Assembly: GCF_001421965.1 (NCBI RefSeq)
Contig: NZ_LMLP01000001.1
Coordinates: forward strand, 806,001-870,000
DNA from: Sphingomonas sp. Leaf67
GTDB lineage: Bacteria > Pseudomonadota > Alphaproteobacteria > Sphingomonadales > Sphingomonadaceae
Direction: 5' to 3'
DNA length: 64,000 bases
The position numbers and the translations under genes were made by a program. Below are positions 55,968 through 64,000 of this stretch, piece by piece (the first letter of the stretch is position 1; each line of letters opens with the position of its first letter). The notes below the pieces were generated by a model, which saw only the letters and a list, made by a program, of their open reading frames with translations, was not told where the DNA came from and did not search any database.

Positions 55968-57923
55968 ATGATCGACGCGATTTTGCACGGGCTGATGGCA
56001 GTGGCACAGGCAACCGCGCCCGCACCCGCCGCGCCGGCCAAACCGGCGACGCTGCAGGCACAGTTCGATGCCGCCAACGCCGCCTATGAAGCCCGCCAGT
56101 GCAGCGACGCGATCAAGCTGTACGACGCGATCGAGGCACGCACCGCCGGGTCGAAGAACGCCCTGCTGGTCGGCGCGGTGAAGGTGCGCAAGGGCATCTG
56201 CGTCACCCGCAGCGGCGATGCGCAGGGCGGCGCGGCGCTCATTCGGCAGGGCCTGCCCGCCCTGACGAAGAACGGCGCCGAATTCACCGCCGACCTGCGC
56301 GACGCCCATCTGGCGCTCGGCACCGCCGCGTTCGATGCGTTCGACTATGACGCGGCGGCAGCGTCGTACCGCGACGCGCTGGCGCTCGCGACCGGGATCG
56401 ATCGGGTCGCCCCGCTGCTCGCACTGACGCGGACGCTCGCCTTCGACCGCGATGGCAAGGCGCTGGCCTATGCGCAGGAAGCGCGCGACCTCGCGACCAA
56501 AACGCCCGGCATCGGCAAGGACGTGCTGGCGCTGATTCAGACCCGCTACGCCCGCGTTCTGCTGAACGAAGGCAAGAAGGCGGAAGCCTATACCGTCCTC
56601 AAGGACTCGCTGCGCAAGCAGGGCGGCCTCGACCAGCGGGTGAGTTCCTCCGAAGTCGCCACCCGCGCCGACCTCGCGCTGGCGGCGCTGCTCAACGGCG
56701 ACCGGCAACAGGCGCAGACGTACATGGCCTATACCGGTGCTGGCCGGATGAAGGACGACGCGTTCTCCACCGCGATCGAGATGAAGCCTGCGTCGTGCGG
56801 TGCAGCGACCGGCCTGAAGCCCGACGATTTTGCCGTCGTCGAATTTTCGGTCAGCGACACCGGCACCGTCGAAGCCGTCAACCCCATCTACACCACCGGC
56901 GGGCGCGACGTCGCGCTGGCCTTTGCCCGCGCCGTATCCGACTGGTCATGGTCGCCGACCGAAGCGGTGAAGATCCCGGCCTTCTTCCGCAGGGCCACCC
57001 GTATCGAACTGCGCTGCTCGACGGCGGTTGAGCGCCCCTCGATCGGTGAACCGCTGAACGAAGCCTTTGCCGACTGGATGCGCGCGCAGGGAACGACGAA
57101 CGACTGGTGGGAACAGAACCGGGCGCGCGCGCTGCCACTGGTCCGGGCCGACGCGACCCGCGCCCGCGCAGCGAACGACCGCTCCGCGCTGCTGGCGGCC
57201 GATGCCTGGCTGGCGCAATCGGCGCTCGCACCCGAAGCGGAACGCAGGGCTGCCGCCGTCGAAGCCATCGCACTCGCCACCACGATGCGGGCGCCTGCAC
57301 CCGTCATGACCTATCTCATGCTGGCGCAGAACGACACGCCCTATGACGCCTTCCCACGCAAACTGATCGCGCTGCTGAACCGGCCGGAAATCAACCGCGA
57401 CCCGCTGTCCGCCGCGACAATCCGGATGATGCTGGCGACGCATGCCTATCCCCCCACGCCGAAGGAGGATGTCGAGCGTCTGCTCGCCGCGGTCGTCGCC
57501 TCGCCGCTGCCCGAAAATCATCCGCTCAAGGTGGCGGCGCTGCTGCGGCAGGCCGATCTGCTGGCGCAACGGGGGGAGGTGGCACAGGCCAAGGCCAGTT
57601 TCGATCGTACCGGCCTGACCAGCGATCAATGCGCGTTGATCGCACCGACCCCGATGATCCAGCGCAACGGCGCGACCAGCAGCCTCTACCCGACCGAAGC
57701 GGTGCAGATGGGGTTCCAGGGTTGGGCGCAGGTCGAATTCGACATCGCCGCCGACGGGCGCACCATGACCCAGCGCACCATCGCCGCCTATCCGCCGTTC
57801 GTGTTCGGCGATGCCGCGCAGAAGATGGTCGGCGCGACGCGCTATCGCAGCAGCTTCCGCCCCGAAGGCAACACCGCCTGTTCGGCTAATATCCAGCGAT
57901 TCCGGTTCCAGCTTCCCGGCTGA
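55968..57923 (+). CDS. TPR-containing protein with TonB-C-like end
   Basis: A 651-residue protein. The first half is a row of TPR-like helix pairs (QFDAANAAYEARQCSDAIKL, DAHLALGTAAFDAFDYDAAA, AEAYTVLKDSLRKQGG). A central region with VVEFSVSDTGTVEAVNPIYT and the C-terminal segment GWAQVEFDIAADGRTMTQRT both read like TonB C-terminal domains. A short N-terminal hydrophobic stretch could be a weak signal. GGGG precedes the ATG. Its last 38 bases overlap the end of the convergent kinase gene. Exact role is unknown. Confidence 0.82.
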   Translation: MIDAILHGLMAVAQATAPAPAAPAKPATLQAQFDAANAAYEARQCSDAIKLYDAIEARTAGSKNALLVGAVKVRKGICVTRSGDAQGGAALIRQGLPALTKNGAEFTADLRDAHLALGTAAFDAFDYDAAAASYRDALALATGIDRVAPLLALTRTLAFDRDGKALAYAQEARDLATKTPGIGKDVLALIQTRYARVLLNEGKKAEAYTVLKDSLRKQGGLDQRVSSSEVATRADLALAALLNGDRQQAQTYMAYTGAGRMKDDAFSTAIEMKPASCGAATGLKPDDFAVVEFSVSDTGTVEAVNPIYTTGGRDVALAFARAVSDWSWSPTEAVKIPAFFRRATRIELRCSTAVERPSIGEPLNEAFADWMRAQGTTNDWWEQNRARALPLVRADATRARAANDRSALLAADAWLAQSALAPEAERRAAAVEAIALATTMRAPAPVMTYLMLAQNDTPYDAFPRKLIALLNRPEINRDPLSAATIRMMLATHAYPPTPKEDVERLLAAVVASPLPENHPLKVAALLRQADLLAQRGEVAQAKASFDRTGLTSDQCALIAPTPMIQRNGATSSLYPTEAVQMGFQGWAQVEFDIAADGRTMTQRTIAAYPPFVFGDAAQKMVGATRYRSSFRPEGNTACSANIQRFRFQLPG

Positions 57924-59250
57924 GCGGAAGCGTGACGGTGGCGACCAGCCCGCCGCCGTCCGCTTCCCCCAGCGTCAGACGCCCGCCATAGAGCGCCGCC
58001 AGATCGCGGACGATGGCAAGGCCGAAGCCATGGCCGTCGCCGCGTTCGTCCAGCCGAACGCCGGGATCGGTCGCCCGCACCCGGTCGGCGGCAGCGATGC
58101 CGGGGCCGTCGTCGCTGACGGTCAGCACCGCCATGCCCCCCTTGACCGCCGCCGACAGCTGCACGCTCGACCGGGCATGGCGCGCGGCGTTGTCGATCAA
58201 ATTTCCGACCAGTTCGTCCAGATCGGCCGCATCGACCGCCACCGACACCTCCGGCACGTCCGTGCCTACGGTCAGCCCCCGATCCCGGTGCAGCGCCGCC
58301 ACCACCGCCGCCAGCCCCTCGACCGCGGGTTGCAGCGCGGTCGCCGCGCGCCGGTCGACCGTCCCGCCGCGCGCGCGGGCCAGATGGTGCCGGATCGTCG
58401 CATCGATCCGCGCCACCTGACCGCCAAGCGGGTCATCGCCCAGCTCGATCGCCAGCGTCGCCACCGGTGTCTTCAGCGCATGGGCAAGGTTCGCCGCCGA
58501 CGCCCGCGCGGTCACCAGCGCCGCCGCATTGTCGCGGACCAGCGCGTTCAGCTCGGTCGCCAGCGGGCGCAATTCGTCGGGCTGATCCTCGGGCACATCC
58601 GCCGCCGCCCCGCCGCGCACCGCCGCCACCCGGTCGCGCAGCGCCCGCAGCGGTCGCAACCCCAGCCGCAACTGCACCAGGGTCGCCACCGCCAGCACCA
58701 CCGCCACGATCGCCAGCGTCAGCAGCAACGGCAGCATCGCGCCGCGCAACGGCTGGTCGATCTGACGGCGCGGCACCGCCACCGCCACGCGCCCGCCATC
58801 GCCGGGCAGGTCGAGCATCAGCCCATGCACGCGCGTCGCATCGGGCAGGATCAGGTCGAACGGCGCACCAAATCCCGGCCCCCGCCCCGGCGGCGGTCCG
58901 CGATCCGGCCGGCCGGGCGGCCCGCGTCCCGGCACCGCGTCCAGCGCCGGCAGGCCGACACCCACCGTGCCGCCCGGCGTATCGATCCGCCACACCGCAT
59001 CCGCCCCGATCGCCGTCGCCAGTCCCGACCGGTCGAGCAGCGCCCGATCGATCGTCCCGTCCTCGCGCACCACCGCGCGCAACAACCGCAACCGGTCGCC
59101 CAGCCGCGCGTCGATATTGCGCGTCACGAAATGGTCGAGCACCCCGCCGATCGCGAACCCCGCCACCGGCAGCGCGACCAGCGTCGTCGCCACCGACAGC
59201 GCCAGCATCCGGCCATGGATCGAACGCGGGATCGCCCGGGCCAGCCTCAC
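57886..59250 (-). CDS. PhoQ-like sensor histidine kinase
   Basis: A 454-residue kinase. Two membrane helices (about 14-38 and 175-200) enclose a sensor that carries an unusual Pro/Gly/Arg-rich stretch (RGPPGRPDRGPPPGRGPG). A HAMP linker follows, then ANLAHALKTPVATLAIEL, the PhoQ-type H-box, and ATPase boxes GNLIDNAARHA, DDGPGIA and HGFGLAIVRDL. The gene overlaps the regulator gene by ATGA and the TPR gene's end by 38 bases. Confidence 0.91.
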   Translation of the reverse strand: MRLARAIPRSIHGRMLALSVATTLVALPVAGFAIGGVLDHFVTRNIDARLGDRLRLLRAVVREDGTIDRALLDRSGLATAIGADAVWRIDTPGGTVGVGLPALDAVPGRGPPGRPDRGPPPGRGPGFGAPFDLILPDATRVHGLMLDLPGDGGRVAVAVPRRQIDQPLRGAMLPLLLTLAIVAVVLAVATLVQLRLGLRPLRALRDRVAAVRGGAAADVPEDQPDELRPLATELNALVRDNAAALVTARASAANLAHALKTPVATLAIELGDDPLGGQVARIDATIRHHLARARGGTVDRRAATALQPAVEGLAAVVAALHRDRGLTVGTDVPEVSVAVDAADLDELVGNLIDNAARHARSSVQLSAAVKGGMAVLTVSDDGPGIAAADRVRATDPGVRLDERGDGHGFGLAIVRDLAALYGGRLTLGEADGGGLVATVTLPLSREAGTGIAGY

Positions 59251-59912
59251 GCCGCCCCCGCCGTCAGCCGGTATCCCCGCCCCCGCACCGTCTCGATCAG
59301 CGGCGCGCCGATCTTCTTGCGCAGCCGCCCGATAATGACCTCGAGGCTGTTCGAGTCGACATCGGCATCGCCCTCATAGACCCGCTCCATCAAATCCAGC
59401 CGCTCGATCACCGCTTCCTTCGCCAGCATCAACGCCGCCAGCACCCGATATTCGAGCGCGGTCAGCTTGATCGGCAGCCCGTCCAGCTCGAACACCCCGG
59501 TCTGCGTCTCATAGGCCAGCGGACCGCAGGTCACCCGCGTCGCGCCATGCCCCGCCGCCCGCCGCACCAGCGCGCGCAGCCGCATCATCAATTCCTCGAC
59601 CCGGAACGGCTTGGTCAGGAAGTCATCGGCCCCCGCCTTGAACCCGGCGACCTTGTCCGACCATCCGTCGCGCGCGGTCAGGATCAGCACCGGCAGGTCG
59701 CGGCCACCCTCGCGCCATCCTTTCAGCACCGCCGTCCCCTCGCGATCGGGCAGCCCCAGATCGAGCACCGCCACGTCATAGCGTTCGGTATCGCCCAGAT
59801 GCTGCGCGTCGATCCCGCTCGCCACCAGATCGACCGCGCAATGTTCCGCACGCAACGCCCGCGCGATGGCAGGCCCCAGATCGGGATCGTCCTCGACAAG
59901 CAGAATACGCAT
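59247..59912 (-). CDS. PhoP-like OmpR-family response regulator
   Basis: A 221-residue regulator: receiver with VEDDPD, Asp51 in VAVLDLGLPD and Lys in FLTKPFR, then a winged helix with LTALEYRVLAALMLAKEAVI and VRGRGYRL. The ATG of MRILLVEDD is the start; the frame runs a further 73 codons upstream without similarity. It is divergent from the OB-fold gene 236 bp away, whose upstream palindrome may be its target. Confidence 0.93.
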   Translation of the reverse strand: MRILLVEDDPDLGPAIARALRAEHCAVDLVASGIDAQHLGDTERYDVAVLDLGLPDREGTAVLKGWREGGRDLPVLILTARDGWSDKVAGFKAGADDFLTKPFRVEELMMRLRALVRRAAGHGATRVTCGPLAYETQTGVFELDGLPIKLTALEYRVLAALMLAKEAVIERLDLMERVYEGDADVDSNSLEVIIGRLRKKIGAPLIETVRGRGYRLTAGAA

Positions 59913-59941
59913 GATCGTCCCACTTTCCTTCCCGGCCACAC

Positions 59942-59992
59942 CCGTTCCTGCTGAGCAGGGGCCGAGCGACGTCGAACACTCGCATCGAAGCA
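59942..59992. repeat. CGTTC-CTGAG repeat, degenerate copy 2
   Basis: The unit CGTTCCTGCTGAGCAGGG, then GTCGAACACTCGCATCGAAG, aligns position by position with 47531-47582. It occupies part of the gap upstream of the PhoP-like gene. Confidence 0.5.
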
Positions 59993-60071
59993 TTTGGCGC
60001 GAAATCCTTCGACAGGCCCGACGACACTGGCAAGAACCGTACCGCCAATGCCGACCGCCCTTAAACCGAAA

Positions 60072-60089
60072 CTGAACCGCGGGGTTCAG
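60072..60089. promoter_or_regulatory. palindrome upstream of the OB-fold gene
   Basis: CTGAACC and GGTTCAG form a perfect 7-bp inverted repeat around GCGG, 60 bp before the OB-fold ATG. AAACCGAAACTGAACC just to the left hints at further half-sites. It is a candidate binding site for the divergent PhoP-like regulator. Confidence 0.45.
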
Positions 60090-60148
60090 CGTGGCGAGGG
60101 GGCGAATCGCTAGAACGGCTTCATCGAACAACGAATGGAGCGAAACAC

Positions 60149-60763
60149 ATGGCTAAATTTTCTCTCGGTGGTCCGGGCAAGCTGGGTCTGGGCGTGGCGA
60201 TCGGCCTTGCCATCGGCGCGGCGGGCGGGGCGAGCGCGGTGTCGCTGACCCGGCCGGCGGTCGAAATGGCCCCGACCATCGCCACCCCGGTCGCCAAGCT
60301 CGCCAGCGGTAACGGCGTCGTCACGGTCAAGGGCCGCGTCGCCGAAGTCTTCGGCGACCGCTTCGTGGTACAGGACGGCACTGGCCGGACGATGGTCGAC
60401 GCCGGGCGCGACGCCTCGGTGACCAAGGGCGCACCGGTGCAGGTGCAGGGCCGCTACGACGACGGCCAGCTCCGCGCCTCCTATCTGGTCGACGCGAATG
60501 GCAAGGTCACCCCGGTCGGCCCACCGCCGCCGCGTCCCGGCCACGGCCCGAAGCATGGCCCCGAGGGCGCACGCGGTCCCGGTGGTCCGGGTGGCCCCGG
60601 CGCACCCTGTGCCCCCGGCGCAATGCCACCGCCCGCCGACGGCAGCGCTCCCCCGCCGCCACCAGCCAACGGCCAGCTTCCGCCCCCGCCCACCGGCGCG
60701 GCACCGGCCGGAGCCCCGCTCGCCGCAGCCCCCGCCCCGGCCCGGACGGGAGCGACCCGCTAA
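60149..60763 (+). CDS. secreted OB-fold protein with Gly/Pro-rich tail
   Basis: A 204-residue protein. An N-terminal hydrophobic helix (LGLGVAIGLAIGAAGGASAV) serves as signal or anchor. A small OB-fold resembling the bacterial OB (YgiW/BOF) family covers about 50-115 (VTVKGRVAEVFGDRFVVQDG, VQVQGRYDDGQLRA). The last 80 residues are collagen-like or Pro-rich (GARGPGGPGGPGAPCAPGAM). GGAG precedes the ATG. YgiW-type genes commonly sit beside two-component systems, as here. Function is unknown. Confidence 0.82.
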   Translation: MAKFSLGGPGKLGLGVAIGLAIGAAGGASAVSLTRPAVEMAPTIATPVAKLASGNGVVTVKGRVAEVFGDRFVVQDGTGRTMVDAGRDASVTKGAPVQVQGRYDDGQLRASYLVDANGKVTPVGPPPPRPGHGPKHGPEGARGPGGPGGPGAPCAPGAMPPPADGSAPPPPPANGQLPPPPTGAAPAGAPLAAAPAPARTGATR

Positions 60764-60838
60764 GCGTCAAGCGACTTACCTGTCACCCCGGGCTTGATCG
60801 AGACGTCTGCGAAAGCCGCCAGCTGAGCCAAAAACTCT

Positions 60839-60927
60839 CCGTACCCCCGCGCAGGCGGGGGTCCAGAGCCAGGCAGAACAACGGCTTGCGCTCGGGACCC
60901 TGGACCCCCGCCTGCGCGGGGGTACGG
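60839..60927. repeat. paired repeat element 3 (CCGTACCCCCGCG type)
   Basis: The two arms share 28 bases of perfect inverted identity beginning CCGTACCCCCGCGCAGGCGG at 60839 and ending at 60927, with a loop of about 33 bp. It is the best-preserved of the five pairs. Confidence 0.9.
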
Positions 60928-61055
60928 CAGGGGGCAGGAATCGATACTTTCGCAGAGGTCTGGGTTTGATCCGCGGTCCCGCTTCTTCGGCCCCTGCCCG
61001 AAGAACAAGCGGGACCCCCGTTCAGGTCGAGAACACCGCGAGCGTCCCCCCCCAA

Positions 61056-61150
61056 CCGTACCCCGTCGAAGGCCGGGGCCCAGTTGGGTGGAGGTTGGCA
61101 ACCTACCGAAACGTCTTCCCAACTGGACCCCGGCCTCCGCCGGGGTATGG
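61056..61150. repeat. paired repeat element 4 (CCGTACCCCGTCG type)
   Basis: The arm from 61056 (CCGTACCCCGTCGAAGGCCG, GGGCCCAGTTGGG) is the imperfect reverse complement of 61115-61150 around a loop of about 25 bp. Confidence 0.85.
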
Positions 61151-61246
61151 CTAATCCTTCACGGCTATCAGCCTGCCCAAGAGGCCCATGACCCAAGCGG
61201 GATCGATATTGAGTTCGCCGGGTGCAGGAATAGCGCTCCATCTCTT

Positions 61247-61345
61247 TCGTCACTCCCGCGCAGGCGGGAGTCCCTATACGCCAGCGTCGCGGGTCCAGCC
61301 AAACCCCCGGCGTCCATCGATTCCCGCCTGCGCGGGAATGACGAA
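61247..61345. repeat. paired repeat element 5 (TTCGTCACTCCCGCG type)
   Basis: TTCGTCACTCCCGCGCAGGC at 61247 is inverted at 61345, with matching flanks (GTCC...ACGCC). The loop is about 25-30 bp. It ends 134 bp before the Hsp70 gene. Confidence 0.88.
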
Positions 61346-61478
61346 ATTCCGTGGGTATCGCCGAAGGTCGATCGGTCCTGGTCCGTGGTGACGGTGCGAG
61401 AGGCGCGACGCCCAACACCCCCCGAGACAAACCCACGCAACCGGTGTACGGCGGCCCGCCGCTGCCCGGAGCTTCCCC

Positions 61479-62750
61479 ATGTCCCTCGGCCTAGATTTCG
61501 GCACGACCAATTCCGTCCTCGCCCGCGCGACGGCCGACGATGCGCAGTTGGTCCCGCTCGACGGTCCCGACGGTGCCGATCCGGTCTTCCGCTCGGCGCT
61601 GTGCTTCTGGCAGGACGACGTTCCCGGCGGCATCGCGGTGGAGGCCGGTCCGTGGGCGATCGACGAATATCTCCATTTTCCGGAAGGTTGCCGCTTCCTG
61701 CAATCGTTCAAATCGGTCGCAGCCAGCCCCAGCTTCGACACCGCACCGATCTTCACCAAACGCTACCGGTTCGAGGATCTCGGCCGCGCCTTTCTCGACC
61801 GGCTGGCGGCCCGCGCGCAGGGTGCCCTCACCAACGCGAAGCGGATCGTCGTCGGCCGCCCGATCACCTATGCCGGCCACCGCCCCGACGAAGCGCTCGC
61901 CCGTCAGCGCTACGACGCGATGTTCGCCGCGCTGGGTGCCGAAATCCTCTATGTCTACGAACCGCTCGGGGCCGCGTTCAGCCATGCCGCGACCTTGCGC
62001 GAAGCCGCCACCATCCTCGTCGCCGATTTCGGCGGCGGCACCAGCGACTTTTCGGTGGTCCGCCTCGAAGCGCCCGGTGCCGACCGTCGCGCCCAACCGC
62101 TCGGCCATGCCGGGATCGGCATCGCCGGCGACCAGTTCGACCGCCGCATCCTCGACAAACTCGTCCTGCCGCTGCTCGGCAAGGGCGGCACCTATCGCTC
62201 GTTCGACAAGGTGCTGGAAATCCCGGCGGGCCATTTCACCGACTTCACCGACTGGTCGCGCCTCGCGCTGATGCGCAACCGCAAGACCATGGCCGAACTC
62301 GACAAATTGCGCCGCGCCGCGACCGACCCCGACGCGATCGAACGGATGATCGCGGTGATCGAGGGCGAACAGGGCTATCCCCTCTACGACGCGGTCGGAC
62401 AGGTGAAGCGCGCCTTGTCGAAGGGCGACGCCGCCACTTTCACCTTCGCAGGGGGCGGCATCGCGATCGAGGCGGAGGTTACCCGCGACCAGTTCGAGCA
62501 CTGGATCGCCGACGACCTCGCCCGCATCATGGCGACCGTCGACCGCGCGCTCGACGCCGCCGGGTTGGCAGCCAGCGCGATCGACCGCGTGTTCCTGACC
62601 GGCGGCACCTCGCTCACCCCCGCCATCCGCCGCGCCTTCGCCGACCGGTTCGGGCAGGACCGGCTGGCGTCGGGCAACGAACTGACCTCGGTCGCCCACG
62701 GCCTCGCGCTGATCGGCCAGCAGGACGACGCCGCGGCGTGGACGGCGTGA
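61479..62750 (+). CDS. Hsp70-family chaperone-like protein, YegD type
   Basis: A 423-residue actin-fold ATPase. MSLGLDFGTTNSVLARA is the phosphate-1 loop, VYEPLGAAFSHA the connect region, VADFGGGTSDFSVVRL the phosphate-2 loop and VFLTGGTSLTPAIRRAFADR the adenosine motif. It lacks the DnaK substrate-binding domain and fits YegD-like proteins, whose client is unknown. A possible adaptor or co-chaperone gene is not adjacent. Start MSLGLDFGTT follows GGAGCTTCCCC. Confidence 0.9.
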   Translation: MSLGLDFGTTNSVLARATADDAQLVPLDGPDGADPVFRSALCFWQDDVPGGIAVEAGPWAIDEYLHFPEGCRFLQSFKSVAASPSFDTAPIFTKRYRFEDLGRAFLDRLAARAQGALTNAKRIVVGRPITYAGHRPDEALARQRYDAMFAALGAEILYVYEPLGAAFSHAATLREAATILVADFGGGTSDFSVVRLEAPGADRRAQPLGHAGIGIAGDQFDRRILDKLVLPLLGKGGTYRSFDKVLEIPAGHFTDFTDWSRLALMRNRKTMAELDKLRRAATDPDAIERMIAVIEGEQGYPLYDAVGQVKRALSKGDAATFTFAGGGIAIEAEVTRDQFEHWIADDLARIMATVDRALDAAGLAASAIDRVFLTGGTSLTPAIRRAFADRFGQDRLASGNELTSVAHGLALIGQQDDAAAWTA

Positions 62751-62817
62751 CGCTTTCCTACAACCGCGACGAATGTCATTCCCACGCCGTTCTTTGACAG
62801 GTCTGCCCGCCAACCAC

Positions 62818-62848
62818 GTCATCCCGGCGAAGGCTGGGATCTCCCGGT
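62818..62848. repeat. single arm of the GTCATCCCGGCG repeat
   Basis: CGTCATCCCGGCGAAGGCTG, then GGATCTCCCGG, resembles one arm of the paired elements, with no partner arm nearby. It lies in the 273-bp gap between the Hsp70 and trehalase genes, in which I see no gene. Confidence 0.7.
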
Positions 62849-63023
62849 GACAGCACGCCACCATCGCCGCGAGAGGCTTCAACCTGCACCGCAGCGACGA
62901 ATTGCAGCGACCGTGTCAACTTCCGCACAGCCAACGCCGCATCGTCACCTTAAAAGCCGTTCCAGATGAACGACCTACTAACACCACCCGCCTGCTACAA
63001 ACCCTGACACACTGTCAACTTCG

Positions 63024-64000
63024 TCAACTTCCGCGCGCCCGCACCATCAGCGCCCGCGTGACCCCATTGGTCCACCCGAAGCCGTCCTGCAGCGGATATT
63101 CGCCGCCCCCGCCCGGCCGGACCTCCTCGACGTCATATTTCTCGACCAGCTTGCCCGACGCCGCATATTCGCGCGCGACGCTCGCCAGAAACCGCTGCGA
63201 AATCGTGTCCGCCAATGGCTTGTGGCCGGTACGGTCCAGCCCGCTGACCGCGATCCATTGCAGCGGGGCCCAGCCATTGGGCTTGTCCCATTGCTGTCCG
63301 GTATCGACCAGCGTCGATCGCAGCCCGCCCGGTGCGAGCAACTGTCGCTCGATGGTCGCCGCCACCCGGTCGGCGCGCGCGCCCGTCGTCAACCCGACGA
63401 ACAGCGGATAGGCGGTTGCCGCCGTCACCCCGCCGCGAAGCTGCCGGCGCTTGACGTCGTAATCGCCATAGCGCCCGCCGGCCTCGCTCCACAGCCAGCG
63501 CTCGATCGCCGCCCCGCGCTTCGCCGCCCGGTCGGCAAAGTCCCGCGCCGTCGCCGCGTCGCCGGTCTTGGCCGCACCATCGGCGATCGCCCGCTCCATG
63601 CCCCACAGCAAGCTGTTGAGATCGGCCGGCAGGATGTTGGTCGTGTCGATCGTCGTCAGCGTGGTGCCATCGGCCAGCCAGCGTGACGAAAAATCCCAAC
63701 CGCTCTCCGCCCCGGCCCGCAGCTCACGATACACTTCCGCCACCGGTCGGCCGCTGGCCTTTGCGGTTTCGACATCCTCGCGCCACGATTCGTCCCGTGG
63801 CGTGGTCCGCGCATCCCAATAATGTTGCAGCACCGCGCCGTCGGGCAGCGTCACCGACCGCTCGGTTGCGGTGAAGAACGCATGTTCGCGCTTCAGCGCC
63901 GCCACCCGCCGCGCCAGCACCGCCGGGTCGGTTTCCTTCGACAGCCCCATCATCAGGTACAGGAACGGCGGCTGCGACCGGCTGAGATAATAGCTGCGCG
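63024..64000 (-). CDS. treA: alpha,alpha-trehalase (GH37), N-terminal part outside the window
   Basis: The C-terminal 325 or so residues of a trehalase, which splits trehalose into two glucoses. The frame enters from the right edge with YYLSRSQPPFLYLMMG and continues through ESGWDFSSRW, WGMERAIAD, DTGQQWDKPNGWAPLQWIAV (the QWDxPxGWAP signature) and GGGGEYPLQDGFGWTNGV (near-terminal signature). All expected C-terminal landmarks are intact, so the gene is cut only by the window. The signal peptide, if any, is out of sight. Confidence 0.95.
   Translation of the reverse strand, partial: RSYYLSRSQPPFLYLMMGLSKETDPAVLARRVAALKREHAFFTATERSVTLPDGAVLQHYWDARTTPRDESWREDVETAKASGRPVAEVYRELRAGAESGWDFSSRWLADGTTLTTIDTTNILPADLNSLLWGMERAIADGAAKTGDAATARDFADRAAKRGAAIERWLWSEAGGRYGDYDVKRRQLRGGVTAATAYPLFVGLTTGARADRVAATIERQLLAPGGLRSTLVDTGQQWDKPNGWAPLQWIAVSGLDRTGHKPLADTISQRFLASVAREYAASGKLVEKYDVEEVRPGGGGEYPLQDGFGWTNGVTRALMVRARGS

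Larger units (their letters stand above)
60764..61478. other. 715-bp intergenic region packed with paired repeats
   Basis: Three paired repeat elements (60839-60927, 61056-61150, 61247-61345) fill most of it. Outer sequences at about 60800-60815 and 60947-60961 (around TCTGCGAAAG) also pair, extending the first element. No gene is credible here. Confidence 0.8.

Noticed and set aside
60839..61345. CRISPR array
   Set aside because: The repeats are inverted pairs with variable spacing and different arm sequences, not direct repeats with even spacers.
60764..62750. Long open frame starting near 61088 across the repeats and the Hsp70 gene
   Set aside because: Its first part is repeat sequence and the rest is a shifted frame of the Hsp70 gene.

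Overview
The window is high-GC, gene-dense chromosomal DNA from an alphaproteobacterium, most likely a sphingomonad (Sphingomonas or a close relative). This rests on gene content and order: a PafA/SPAP-type Thr-nucleophile alkaline phosphatase, a cyoABCD-SURF1-RegB-RegA cluster, several small sphingomonad-type hypothetical proteins, and many copies of paired intergenic repeats with a GTCATTCCCGCG-type head. I saw no rRNA, tRNA, insertion sequence, prophage or CRISPR array. Neither edge is a natural boundary: an alpha-E gene is cut at the left and a trehalase gene at the right.

Layout. 1-8.3 kb: alpha-E / circularly permuted ATP-grasp pair, a DsbD-type disulfide reductase, alkaline phosphatase, a secreted serine hydrolase, a beta-helix protein and IHF-beta. 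8.4-12.4 kb: ribosomal protein S1 and a DEAD-box RNA helicase, separated by a 534-bp gap holding a long inverted repeat. 12.5-18.7 kb: lipoprotein MsrB, a CHAP amidase, an unknown protein, and a reverse-strand run of extensin-like, NUDIX, alpha-lytic-type protease and MFS genes. 18.7-27.5 kb: the cytochrome bo3 oxidase operon continuing into SURF1 and the RegB/RegA redox two-component system, then an L,D-transpeptidase and a small lipoprotein.

27.8-40.1 kb is an efflux region: two small conserved proteins, an RND tripartite pump with a divergent TetR repressor and a perfect 20-bp operator, then an EmrAB-type pump with its own outer-membrane factor and a GNAT acetyltransferase. 40.1-47.3 kb: an M14 peptidase, an OmpR-type two-component system, and a compact carbonic anhydrase-SulP-carbonic anhydrase cluster that looks like a bicarbonate uptake and hydration module. 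47.6-52.3 kb: a four-gene reverse operon (GH43-like hydrolase, hybrid histidine kinase, glyoxalase I, quinone-oxidoreductase-type dehydrogenase). 52.4-57.9 kb: M1 peptidase with a DUF6702-like partner, a small thioredoxin-fold protein and a TPR/TonB-C protein. 57.9-64 kb: a PhoPQ-type two-component system divergent from a secreted OB-fold protein, a repeat-filled 715-bp gap, a YegD-type Hsp70 and a truncated trehalase.

Most genes belong to recognised families. I did not find an unmistakably new defence, mobile or biosynthetic system. The observations most worth a second look are the repeat families (three paired elements packed into one gap, plus a different long inverted repeat upstream of rpsA), the two-CA/SulP module, the DNA signals in front of cyoA, the missing canonical start codon of the EmrB-type transporter, and a few small or unknown conserved proteins. 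Many neighbouring genes overlap by ATGA or sit 1-11 bp apart, so operon assignments are fairly safe. Functional assignments come from reading motifs, without database searches.
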